Part shown: piece after piece, positions 1-6,304 of the stretch
Position numbering within the stretch: position 1 is the first letter of the stretch
Layout of the letters: each line of letters begins with the position of its first letter
NCBI GenBank assembly: GCA_002401565.1
Contig: NVTL01000013.1
Span: 9,536-20,947 of the forward strand
Origin: Rhodospirillaceae bacterium
Lineage (GTDB): Bacteria > Pseudomonadota > Alphaproteobacteria > Rhodospirillales > Magnetovibrionaceae
Direction of reading: 5' to 3'
Length of the DNA stretch: 11,412 nucleotides
Position numbers and translations under genes: made by a program
The notes under the pieces: model-generated
Database searches by the model: none
The model's input: the letters and a program-made list of their open reading frames with translations, nothing else
Told to the model about the DNA's origin: nothing

Positions 1-357
1 TTTGACAATGGCAAAGACGTCACCGTTGACGTGAACGTGCAATCACCATCCGCTATGGGCGATTCCATGGGATCCGGTATGGGTGGCATGAACCATGGTG
101 ATATGAAAAAGATGAACCACGGCGGCATGAACCATGACAAAATGATGAAAAAACATGGCGACATGGCCGGTCACACCAAAGGTGATTGCCTGAAAAACAA
201 AGAGGCCAACGGCGAATGCCCCATGCACGACAAAATGCACAGCAAAATGAGCATGGGCGATCATGCGAAAGGCGATTGCATGAACAAAGATGCTAAAGGC
301 GAATGCCCCATGCACGAAAAAATGCAAGACATGAAAGACATGAAACACGGTCACTAA
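1..357 (+). CDS. Met/His/Cys-rich probable metal-binding protein, C-terminal part
   Basis: The reading frame is open at the window's left edge, so only the last 118 codons are visible; the GTG at 31 is internal and there is no reason to use it as a start. After a short ordinary stretch (FDNGKDVTVDVNV) the protein becomes extremely rich in Met, His, Lys, Gly and Asp, with many MNHG, KMxxK and MxH motifs. Two near-copies of a module of about 20 residues follow (nt 178-237 and 268-324); each starts KGDC and contains GECPMH. Clustered Met, His and Cys side chains are typical of periplasmic proteins that bind Cu(I)/Ag(I) or other soft metals, so copper or metal buffering is the best inference. The domain upstream is not visible, and I do not recognise a named family. 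The stop TAA lies just before a terminator hairpin. Confidence 0.75.
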   Translation, partial: FDNGKDVTVDVNVQSPSAMGDSMGSGMGGMNHGDMKKMNHGGMNHDKMMKKHGDMAGHTKGDCLKNKEANGECPMHDKMHSKMSMGDHAKGDCMNKDAKGECPMHEKMQDMKDMKHGH

Positions 358-363
358 GATTTT

Positions 364-397
364 AGGTCAGGAGCTTTGCTTAAAAGGCTCCTGACCT
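364..397 (+). terminator. Terminator-like hairpin after the metal-binding gene
   Basis: GGTCAGGAGC (365-374) pairs perfectly with GCTCCTGACC (387-396), extendable by an A-T pair outside and by weaker pairs inside the loop. The hairpin starts 7 nt after the stop codon. The following sequence (TGCTTCTCTT) is only loosely T-rich, so it is a weak intrinsic terminator or an mRNA 3'-end stabilising stem backed by the stronger one at 437-471. Confidence 0.5.
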
Positions 398-436
398 GCT
401 TCTCTTAATACTTCAGGCCCACAGAGATAAGACACG

Positions 437-471
437 AAAAAGCCCCGCTCATCACTGAGCGGGGCTTTTTT
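437..471. terminator. Bidirectional rho-independent terminator
   Basis: AGCCCCGCTC (441-450) and GAGCGGGGCT (457-466) form a perfect 10-bp stem with a 6-nt loop. It is flanked by an A run on the left and a T run on the right, so it works on both strands. It lies between the convergent metal-binding gene (+) and rpmB (-) and serves both. Confidence 0.9.
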
Positions 472-495
472 AATAAGAAGTCTAAAGAGCGTAAC

Positions 496-789
496 TTACG
501 CGGCTTTCTTAGCGAGCGCGCGCGTAACGCGACGCTTCAACTTTTTTGCCTCGTCAGTCAGCTTCAAGTTAGACGTATTCAGAAGATACGCATCAAGGCC
601 ACCATTGTGTTCAACGGTGCGGATGGTCCGTACGCAAACGCGAAGCGGAACAGTGTGCCCAAGGGCATCACTCATCAGCGAAGTATCTTGCAAGTTTGGC
701 AAGAAACGACGGCGGGTTCTGTTGTTGGCGTGGGACACGTTGTTACCGGACTGTACGCCGCGGCCGGTCAATGCACATTTACGGGCCAT
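496..789 (-). CDS. rpmB: 50S ribosomal protein L28
   Basis: This 97-residue basic protein starts [11 protein letters not shown], continues with [19 protein letters not shown], and ends LAKKAA. These are the family hallmarks of bacterial L28, a component of the large ribosomal subunit. The length and the [13 protein letters not shown] segment fit the alphaproteobacterial form. The reading frame runs open for 16 more codons upstream, but the ATG at 789 is chosen because GAGGAG lies 7 nt before it (797-802) and L28 always begins MxRxC. It is a single-gene unit with its own promoter (856-884) and the terminator at 437-471; rpmG is not next to it. Confidence 0.97.
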   Translation of the reverse strand: MARKCALTGRGVQSGNNVSHANNRTRRRFLPNLQDTSLMSDALGHTVPLRVCVRTIRTVEHNGGLDAYLLNTSNLKLTDEAKKLKRRVTRALAKKAA

Positions 790-855
790 TGTAAGGCTCC
801 TCAATACTCGAATAAAAAAAACAGAAGGGTCGCACAAAACGGCCCCAGAGCGCGG

Positions 856-884
856 TTTATATGTAATTTAAGGGGGGGCGTCAA
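856..884 (-). promoter_or_regulatory. Sigma70-type promoter of rpmB
   Basis: Read on the minus strand, TTGACG (879-884) is followed by a 17-nt spacer and TATAAA (856-861). Both boxes are near consensus and the spacing is optimal. Transcription would begin near 849, giving a 5' leader of about 60 nt before the L28 start. Strong promoters of this kind are expected for ribosomal protein genes. The spacer includes a run of seven C residues. Confidence 0.75.
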
Positions 885-986
885 GGGTTGAATCTATCAA
901 TAGCCCTGAAATCGGGATCATTTGTTCCACAGTCCCTTTTAAAATCGGGTATAAAGATCAATAAAATCGTTTAAAAGCCCCAAAAA

Positions 987-1037
987 AAGGAGGATAATGC
1001 GCCTATCCAAGATACAAGGGCCCTGTTAAAACAGGGC
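987..1037 (+). other. Possible leader of the kinase gene: SD-like box, 10-codon ORF, hairpin
   Basis: A perfect AAGGAGG (987-993) precedes an ATG at 997 that opens a 10-codon ORF (MRLSKIQGPC, stop TAA 1027-1029). The distance between the box and the ATG is only 3 nt, which is too short for efficient initiation. The ORF end overlaps a stem GCCCTGT/ACAGGGC (1020-1026 / 1031-1037) with a 4-nt loop and no T run after it. The rest of the 838-1089 interval shows an AT-rich 8-bp inverted repeat (936-943 / 970-977), but no convincing + strand promoter. Confidence 0.2.
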
Positions 1038-1089
1038 TGAAACAAAGCTTATTTCTACACGTTATTACGGTTACAAGTGATTTTAAAAA

Positions 1090-3324
1090 ATGTTCCTCCC
1101 CACACGTAGTATTACCCCTCGGTTTATCCTCTTGATTCTCCTGATCTCTCTGCCTATTGCGATTTTTGATATCTATCATGCCTCACAAGAAAAAGAACGC
1201 AGCCTGAAAGAAGCCAGCAAAGACCTAATGCGGTCTTCTGAAGCCGTTGTGGGCAAATTGTCTGATCTGATCGATTCGTCGCACGAACTGTTAACGGGTT
1301 TGGCCGCCGTGCAGGAAATTAACGGCGGAGATGTCGAAGCTTGCACACAACTGCTTCACACCATCGGCGCGCGTTATAGTAAATACACGAATTTTTCCAT
1401 GGTGAACGCCAACAAAGACCTGGTGTGCAGTTCCGGCCCGCTGGCCAAGCCCATTCACCTGACCAAATCACCCAACATTAACGAGGCCTTTGCCAAAGGC
1501 ACCTTTGCCATCAGCCCGTTTAAATTTGGCGTGCTCACCGGAAAGCCCATCTTGGTGTTTTCCGAACCCATTTTAGATGCGCAAAACAAAGTCCAAGGCA
1601 CCGTAAACAACGGGCTTAGCCTCACTTGGCTCAGCAGTTATTTTGCCACCGTCACGCAACTTGAAAACGAAAGCATTGTGGCTTTTGATGGTCACGGCAC
1701 GGTATTGGCTTCTTATCCTGTTGACCTTTATGCCGTGGGCTCTTCACTCAGCGGCGTGCCCCTGATGGAAAAGGCTCTTGAAATTAAAAATGGTGCGGGG
1801 ACCTTCACCAACAAAAATGACCAACAAATGATCGCCGCGTTTGCCACGGTTCCCCGGATTCCTAACGGGGCTTATATTGTATCGTTCACGTCTTTGGATA
1901 TTTTACAAAAACAAGCCTCTCAGAACCTGTACGAACGGCTCGTGTTGCTGTTCTTATTTGTCATCGGCACCGTGCTGTTGGGCTGGGGCGGCGCACGGAT
2001 GTTGCTTTTAAAACCCATTGAACGGTTGGTGGCGTCATCCGAAGCTTTGGCTGCGGGTAATCTTACCGTCCGTTCCGACGTGGCCAAGGATGCGGGTGAA
2101 CTGGGCCGTCTTGGAGCCGCCTTTAACCGCATGGCCGAGGCCTTAGATGCGCGCACCAAAGCCACCGTGCGGGCAAAAGAAGACGCCGAAGACGCCAATC
2201 TGGCCAAATCAGAATTTCTCGCCAGCATGAGCCACGAACTGCGCACGCCGCTGAATGCGATCTTGGGGTTTGCTCAGATGCTTCAGTATGACCCTAAATA
2301 CCCGCTCACAACGGCTCAAGGCGAACACATCGACTGTATTATCACCGGGGGCAATCATCTTTTGGTGCTGGTGAACGACATCTTGGACTTGGCCAGAATC
2401 GAAGCCGATCAAGTGACCTTATACCTTGATGACATTGAAGCTCAGGCGGTGGTTGCCGATTGCGTTACTTTGATTACGCCCTTGGGCGAACCGCGCGACA
2501 TTAACGTCGACAATCAATTTGATAAAGAAGACACCGTCATCTTGCGCACCGATTCCATGCGGTACAAACAAGTGGTCTTGAATTTGTTGTCCAATGCCAT
2601 CAAATTTAACAAGGACGGTGGCACGGTTACGATCACGGGCAAAAACACCAAAGATGGTTTTTACCGGATTTCCGTCACCGATGTTGGTCAAGGTATCGCC
2701 AAAGAAGATCACATCAATATTTTCAAAATGTTTCATCGTTTGGACATGGACCCGATGATCGCCAAAGAAGGTACGGGCATTGGCTTAACGGTCAGCAAGT
2801 TAATCTTGGAACGCATGGCCGGGCGCATTGGTTTTGACAGCCAAAAAGGCCACGGCAGCACGTTTTGGATCGAATTGCCCTTGGCTTCGAACCACGAAGT
2901 CTTCATTTGGACCGACGAATTGCGCGTGGGCATCGACGCCTTGGACAAAGACCATCAAATTATTGTGACCTTGTTGAACAGAATTGGTCATCACGATCTG
3001 GCCTTTGAAGATGTCGGCCGGATCATCGACCAATTGCTGGAATACACGCGGTATCATTTCCTGCGCGAAGAAGAAATCATGCGGGTTTGCAATTACCCCA
3101 ATTTACAAAGCCATTCAGAAGCTCACCGGAATCTAACCCTGCAAATGAACGATATGGCTCAAAAATGGCGAGCCGAACCCGATCTGCACCAAATCAATGC
3201 TTTGCGCCGATTTTTGCGGGGCTGGTGGAACAATCATGTGATGAAGTCCGATTTAGACATTGCCCAATATGCCAAGGGCAAAAAACACGAAATTCGCAAA
3301 GCGCTCGAAAAAATACACACGTAA
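1090..3324 (+). CDS. Membrane sensor histidine kinase with C-terminal hemerythrin domain
   Basis: The 744-residue protein has these parts in order: a membrane segment (about 11-29); a periplasmic sensor of about 250 residues that looks like a double Cache domain; a second membrane segment (about 284-307); a HAMP linker (308-356); a HisKA domain with phospho-acceptor His382 (MSHELRTPLN); and a HATPase domain with N-box Asn498/Asn502, G1 DVGQG (531-535) and G2 GTGIGL (561-566). After IELPL the chain runs straight into a hemerythrin domain (about 602-728). All seven diiron ligands are present at classical spacing: His622, His656, Glu660, His675, His679, His716 and Asp721. Bacterial hemerythrins bind O2 or react with NO at this centre, so the kinase could combine a periplasmic signal with a cytoplasmic gas or redox signal; that role is inferred. 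No receiver domain is attached and no response regulator lies nearby. The ATG at 1090 lacks a good ribosome binding site, but the next Met (47) would delete the first membrane segment. Confidence 0.93.
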   Translation: MFLPTRSITPRFILLILLISLPIAIFDIYHASQEKERSLKEASKDLMRSSEAVVGKLSDLIDSSHELLTGLAAVQEINGGDVEACTQLLHTIGARYSKYTNFSMVNANKDLVCSSGPLAKPIHLTKSPNINEAFAKGTFAISPFKFGVLTGKPILVFSEPILDAQNKVQGTVNNGLSLTWLSSYFATVTQLENESIVAFDGHGTVLASYPVDLYAVGSSLSGVPLMEKALEIKNGAGTFTNKNDQQMIAAFATVPRIPNGAYIVSFTSLDILQKQASQNLYERLVLLFLFVIGTVLLGWGGARMLLLKPIERLVASSEALAAGNLTVRSDVAKDAGELGRLGAAFNRMAEALDARTKATVRAKEDAEDANLAKSEFLASMSHELRTPLNAILGFAQMLQYDPKYPLTTAQGEHIDCIITGGNHLLVLVNDILDLARIEADQVTLYLDDIEAQAVVADCVTLITPLGEPRDINVDNQFDKEDTVILRTDSMRYKQVVLNLLSNAIKFNKDGGTVTITGKNTKDGFYRISVTDVGQGIAKEDHINIFKMFHRLDMDPMIAKEGTGIGLTVSKLILERMAGRIGFDSQKGHGSTFWIELPLASNHEVFIWTDELRVGIDALDKDHQIIVTLLNRIGHHDLAFEDVGRIIDQLLEYTRYHFLREEEIMRVCNYPNLQSHSEAHRNLTLQMNDMAQKWRAEPDLHQINALRRFLRGWWNNHVMKSDLDIAQYAKGKKHEIRKALEKIHT

Positions 3325-3346
3325 AGCCTTATCCTTATTCGCTCCC

Positions 3347-5806
3347 TTAGTCTCCGCCCGACATTTGAAAAGCGGCCCAGAAAAAAGGATGCTCGTTTAT
3401 GTTTATTTTGACGTGCAATTGTGCTCGGCGCAGGGCTTCGCGTTTGTCCATGGTTTGTAAATTCTGGTAAAATTTCTGCATCAACACCGACGTTGCGTCA
3501 TCAGACACTTTCCACAGGCTGGCAACAATCGTCGACGCTCCCGCGAACATAAAGCCACGGGTCAGGCCGACCACATCGTCGCCTTGGGTAATCGCCCCCA
3601 GTCCCGTTTCACAGGCCGACAAGGTCACCAGTTCGGCGTTTAAGTTGATGTCATAAAGCTCGGCCGCGGTCAGTCGCCCATCGTTTTGACCGTCTTTTCT
3701 TAACAACAAAGCCGAATTTAAGGGGTCTTCGGGGGTGAATACCCCGTGGGTGGCAAAATGCAGATATCTGTAATTGCCCATCAGGCCCTTGGTGGTGGTC
3801 TCCTTGGCGTCTTGACGTTTTAACAACGTACTCCGGTTGCTTTGGCCTCGCTGGTCAAAGATCGCCTGAGCTTCTTGTTCGGCACCGGGCAGATCGTATT
3901 GAGGATCACCCAAATCCGGATTGCCCAACAAAAGCATGTCCCCACCCGTTTGCCCCCTACGCTTGGCCTTCAAGAAAAACAGCACCGACGCGCTGGGCAA
4001 TACGCGAATGCTATAGCGTTCGATCATCGCTTCGCCCCGTTCATCGATCAACGCCGCAAACGGCACATAATGAAGGGCTCCGTGGGGAACAATGGTTAGG
4101 TTTTTGGTTTTGATGTCTTGGGCCAAGGGCGCAATCAAAAGCTTGTACAGACTTTTGGACGGGTCCGCATGAGCATTGTTTCCATATTCATACATATTGT
4201 CCCGATAGCTGCCAATTAACGCGTCCAGCCCCTTGCCATTCAAGCGACGCGCGGTGACGTTCCAACGCGTGACCGTGAACACAATCAGGTTTTTGCCCGA
4301 TCCAAAAAATTCAATCAAAGTATCGTTCGCCCCCAACCGAGCCTGCAGGTCAGCGACGGGGGGAATATCGACCGACACCAAGGAGGAGATTTCCGGGGCC
4401 AGCGTTTTTATTTTTGCCCGCGCCTGATCGCCAAGGCTGCGAATGCGCGCCGCCGATGTTTCATTTTGCGCCATGCGGATCGAGGCAAAACTGCTGTTTT
4501 CGATTTCTGTGATCAGCTGGTTAACTTCCGCACCTTGTTCATTGCTGGCGAATTGTTTTTTGGTGGCCAGCATATCCACCAAAGCTCTCGCTTTCCCCCG
4601 TTCGGCATATTCAAAGGCTTCACCGGGGCGGCCGTCGCGGATCAGCAAATGGATGATGTCTTGATAAATGTCTTGTTTGTTGCCGACAAAACCAATGCGG
4701 CCTTTTTCGTTGCCGATCGAGGCCCGTTGAGCTTCCAAGACATTAATGGCGCGGATGTAATAATCGATGGCGACACTCGTTTGACCTTCTTTTTCCGCCA
4801 CCCGACCGCGCCCATGCAAGGCCATAAACAAAACACTGCCAAAACCCTGAACGCGGGGTTCGGCCAAAATTTCGTCGTAGCCTTGTTTGGCTTCCTCTAT
4901 GCGGCCAATTTCCAACTGTGCACGATGCAAAATGAATTTAGGCTCAAACCGATAAAAGAACGACAAATCATCATAATCAATACGCCCGGTCATGCCCATC
5001 ATCACAAACGGCGTGGTGGGAAAGGCCATGGCAAAGCCCATTAAGCCTTTTGCCATGGCGCCGCCAAAGCCGACTTCTTCGGGCGCGGTCATGACGTCAT
5101 AGGCCTTTTGGTAATCTTCCAAAACAAACGCACCCTTAGCCAACCACGTTTGTTTTTTGGGGCCAAATCCGGCGAGGCCACTCATAAAGCCCCCGGTGGA
5201 TAGGTTTTCCAATTCGGCCATCCATTCGCGCGCTTTTTTTTCGTTATCGCTGCGAGCCTCGACAATGGTCAGCACGCCGTACGGGGTAATCCGCGAAAGA
5301 ATGGCGTTTTCTTCTTCCATGGACGCGACGATGCCCCATGATGCAATGTATTCGATGGCCCGAAAGGCTTTGTTATCAAAATTTGATAGATTGGATTCTT
5401 TGGACAGTTTGATGATCCGCAAGGCATCGATGCGGGCTTTGGCAAATTCGCCGACTTCCAGATACGCTTGCGTGCGCATTTCTTTCAGCTGCACTTCGGT
5501 GCGTTCCGGTGTCAAATTCCCCAGCATGGTCAGCTTGCCATCGTTGGCTTGAATTTTGGCCTCTAACTTTTCATAACAATCAAAAAACCGCCCAAAACGT
5601 TTCACGTTCAACAGGGAAAAACACACGCTGTAATGTTGGCGGTGCGAAACCTTGGCAAAATCACTTTGAAAATCCGTATCGAAAAATTCTACAGATTTTG
5701 AAAATTCTCCGCGCGCCATGGCTTGGTCCATCGGCGACGAAGCACAGCCGCTCAATGCAACCAGCACAAACAGAAGCAAAAAAGGCCTAAATTTAGACTC
5801 AAACAT
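3347..5806 (-). CDS. CHAT-domain (caspase-like) lipoprotein with TPR-type helical repeats
   Basis: The 819-residue protein starts with a lipoprotein signal peptide: basic start, hydrophobic core, and lipobox LSGC with Cys21 as the lipidated residue. Asp does not follow the Cys (CASS), so outer-membrane sorting is likely. Residues about 30-480 are alpha-helical with TPR-like repeats (for example around 107-130, 290-315 and 325-360, and the EAFEYAERGKARALVDML segment near 396-413, common just before CHAT domains). The CHAT domain fills about 495-819: HGALHYVPFAAL (575-586), then the putative catalytic dyad His687 (HFATHGVF) and Cys732 (LSACETGLG), followed by GFMFAGASTIVASLW. Both active-site residues are intact, so a cysteine peptidase is plausible; no substrate can be named. 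The start ATG at 5806 has a weak GGGG-type ribosome site. The gene has its own promoter (5904-5932) and converges on the kinase gene. Confidence 0.93.
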   Translation of the reverse strand: MFESKFRPFLLLFVLVALSGCASSPMDQAMARGEFSKSVEFFDTDFQSDFAKVSHRQHYSVCFSLLNVKRFGRFFDCYEKLEAKIQANDGKLTMLGNLTPERTEVQLKEMRTQAYLEVGEFAKARIDALRIIKLSKESNLSNFDNKAFRAIEYIASWGIVASMEEENAILSRITPYGVLTIVEARSDNEKKAREWMAELENLSTGGFMSGLAGFGPKKQTWLAKGAFVLEDYQKAYDVMTAPEEVGFGGAMAKGLMGFAMAFPTTPFVMMGMTGRIDYDDLSFFYRFEPKFILHRAQLEIGRIEEAKQGYDEILAEPRVQGFGSVLFMALHGRGRVAEKEGQTSVAIDYYIRAINVLEAQRASIGNEKGRIGFVGNKQDIYQDIIHLLIRDGRPGEAFEYAERGKARALVDMLATKKQFASNEQGAEVNQLITEIENSSFASIRMAQNETSAARIRSLGDQARAKIKTLAPEISSLVSVDIPPVADLQARLGANDTLIEFFGSGKNLIVFTVTRWNVTARRLNGKGLDALIGSYRDNMYEYGNNAHADPSKSLYKLLIAPLAQDIKTKNLTIVPHGALHYVPFAALIDERGEAMIERYSIRVLPSASVLFFLKAKRRGQTGGDMLLLGNPDLGDPQYDLPGAEQEAQAIFDQRGQSNRSTLLKRQDAKETTTKGLMGNYRYLHFATHGVFTPEDPLNSALLLRKDGQNDGRLTAAELYDINLNAELVTLSACETGLGAITQGDDVVGLTRGFMFAGASTIVASLWKVSDDATSVLMQKFYQNLQTMDKREALRRAQLHVKININEHPFFWAAFQMSGGD

Positions 5807-5903
5807 ATCACGTCCCCGTCAAAAATTGACACCACAACAGGGCGTTTAAGAAGGCTCAAACGGGCTGTCAGACCGAACAGATACTCAAGATATATGCATT
5901 CAT

Positions 5904-5932
5904 ACTATAAATGAAAAGGCGTCTTTTTTCAA
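5904..5932 (-). promoter_or_regulatory. Sigma70-type promoter of the CHAT lipoprotein gene
   Basis: On the minus strand TTGAAA (5927-5932), a 17-nt spacer and TATAGT (5904-5909) form a near-consensus promoter. Transcription would start near 5897, leaving a leader of about 90 nt before the ATG at 5806. Confidence 0.65.
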
Positions 5933-5973
5933 TGAAGTTGAAGTGAAGCCACCAAAAATCCCCGCCAGAGTTT

Positions 5974-6002
5974 TTGATGCATTCCCTTCCTTGGGATATA
6001 GC
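5974..6002 (+). promoter_or_regulatory. Candidate + strand promoter into the gene-free region
   Basis: TTGATG (5974-5979), a 17-nt spacer and TATAGC (5997-6002) form a passable sigma70-type promoter reading rightwards into a stretch with no + strand gene. A second possible -10, a perfect TATAAT at 6097-6102, has TTGATC upstream at a spacing of 20 nt, which is too long. If either is active, the transcript would run to the terminator at 6480-6525. Confidence 0.3.
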
Positions 6003-6035
6003 CCCGCGCCTCATCAACTGGTCGCGGGACTATAT
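5996..6035. other. Strong stem-loop with loop complementary to downstream sequence
   Basis: ATATAG (5996-6001) pairs with CTATAT (6030-6035) and CCCGCG (6003-6008) with CGCGGG (6023-6028): a 12-bp stem with a single C/A mismatch and a 14-nt loop. The segment ATCAACTGG (6013-6021), mostly in the loop, is perfectly complementary to CCAGTTGAT at 6067-6075, which could give a pseudoknot or an alternative fold. There is no T run on either side, so it is not a classical terminator. It lies directly after the stop of the minus-strand micro-ORF 6040-6123. Confidence 0.5.
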
Positions 6036-6039
6036 AATT

Positions 6040-6123
6040 TTAACCAATAATGATCGTGTCAACTATCCAGTTGATCAATTGTCTAATCACCCAGGTTATA
6101 ATCCATCGCTTGCAAAACTGCAT
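6040..6123 (-). CDS. Micro-ORF, 27-residue hydrophobic peptide (putative)
   Basis: An ATG (6121-6123) sits 5 nt after GGAGGT (6129-6134 on the minus strand), an ideal ribosome binding site. It opens a 27-codon frame beginning MQFCKRW and ending VDTIIIG, stop TAA. After a Cys-Lys-Arg start the peptide is almost entirely Ile, Val, Trp, Leu and Thr with single Arg, Asn and Asp residues, i.e. a short membrane-spanning or amphipathic helix. Size and composition resemble small membrane peptides such as type I toxins or small regulatory membrane proteins, but I recognise no family. A stem-loop (5996-6035) follows the stop at once. No clear minus-strand promoter was found, and chance cannot be excluded at this length. 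Confidence 0.3.
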   Translation of the reverse strand: MQFCKRWIITWVIRQLINWIVDTIIIG

Positions 6124-6138
6124 TTTGGACCTCCACCA
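6110..6138. repeat. Structured repeat, copy 1 (TTGCA ... TGGACCTCCACCA)
   Basis: TTGC, a small hairpin (CAAAA/TTTTG, 6113-6117 and 6123-6127) and TGGACCTCCACCA (6126-6138) recur in the same order at 6258-6287, where 12 of the 13 bases of the last block match. On the minus strand the block is a ribosome binding site (GGAGGT); on the plus strand it contains ACCTCC, identical to the anti-Shine-Dalgarno core of 16S rRNA. Confidence 0.5.
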
Positions 6139-6148
6139 GAAATTAACG

Positions 6149-6193
6149 GAACATGACCCCGCCATGTTCTTCCTAGAGGACGCTTGCAAGCGT
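6149..6193. other. Two adjacent hairpins between micro-ORFs
   Basis: GAACATG (6149-6155) pairs with CATGTTC (6163-6169) around a 7-nt loop. Close by, ACGCTTGCAAGCGT (6180-6193) is a perfect 14-base palindrome. Both lie between the micro-ORFs 6203-6271 and 6040-6123 and could act as RNA stems or, for the palindrome, as a protein-binding site. Confidence 0.4.
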
Positions 6194-6202
6194 TACTGAT
6201 GG

Positions 6203-6271
6203 CTAGATGAGTGGCCCTAAATGCCATTCACCGATAAAACAGGCCCTTAGACAGGGGTTGCATAATGTCAT
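6203..6271 (-). CDS. Micro-ORF, 22-residue Cys-containing peptide (putative)
   Basis: An ATG (6269-6271) lies 6 nt after GGAGGT (6278-6283 on the minus strand), an ideal ribosome binding site. The 22-codon frame begins MTLCNPCLRAC and ends HLGPLI, stop TAG. Three Cys fall in the first half; no family is recognised. The ribosome site is complementary to ACCTCC inside the preceding micro-ORF 6288-6338, so its translation could depend on that leader. Confidence 0.25.
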   Translation of the reverse strand: MTLCNPCLRACFIGEWHLGPLI

Positions 6272-6287
6272 TACTGGACCTCCGCCA
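6258..6287. repeat. Structured repeat, copy 2 (TTGCA ... TGGACCTCCGCCA)
   Basis: This is the second copy of the motif at 6110-6138, 149 bp downstream. It has TTGCA, a short self-complementary stretch (TAATGTCATTA), and TGGACCTCCGCCA with one A to G change against copy 1. A possible third, badly degraded copy starts near 6321 (TGCAATCAATGTCAT) but lacks the GGACCTCC block. Confidence 0.5.
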
Positions 6288-6304
6288 CTATGCCGAGGAG
6301 GTTC
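6276..6304 (-). promoter_or_regulatory. Hairpin that would sequester the ribosome site of micro-ORF 6203-6271
   Basis: On the minus strand ACCTCC (6297-6302) can pair with GGAGGT (6278-6283), and the stem extends through a G-U pair to a further G-C pair (6276/6304), with a 13-nt loop. The ACCTCC arm is part of the coding sequence of the micro-ORF 6288-6338, whose stop codon (6288-6290) lies in the loop, 4 nt before the sequestered ribosome site. A ribosome finishing the leader would open the stem. Confidence 0.35.

Noticed and set aside
790..837. 16-codon N-terminal extension of L28
   Set aside because: The family start MARKC and the GAGGAG at 797-802 define the start at 789.
4466..5044. 192-codon + strand ORF
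   Set aside because: Antisense to the CHAT lipoprotein gene; composition is that of a shadow frame.
5974..6156. 60-codon + strand ORF with protein-like end (LHFGPPPEINGT)
   Set aside because: The only starts overlap the candidate promoter, there is no ribosome site, and the end derives from the repeat; coding cannot be supported.
6126..6301. CCTCCACCA and a downstream GGAGG as the ends of a permuted tmRNA
   Set aside because: There is no T-arm at the right distance before the CCA, no alanine tRNA-like 5' piece, and no tag-peptide reading frame of the AANDN type.
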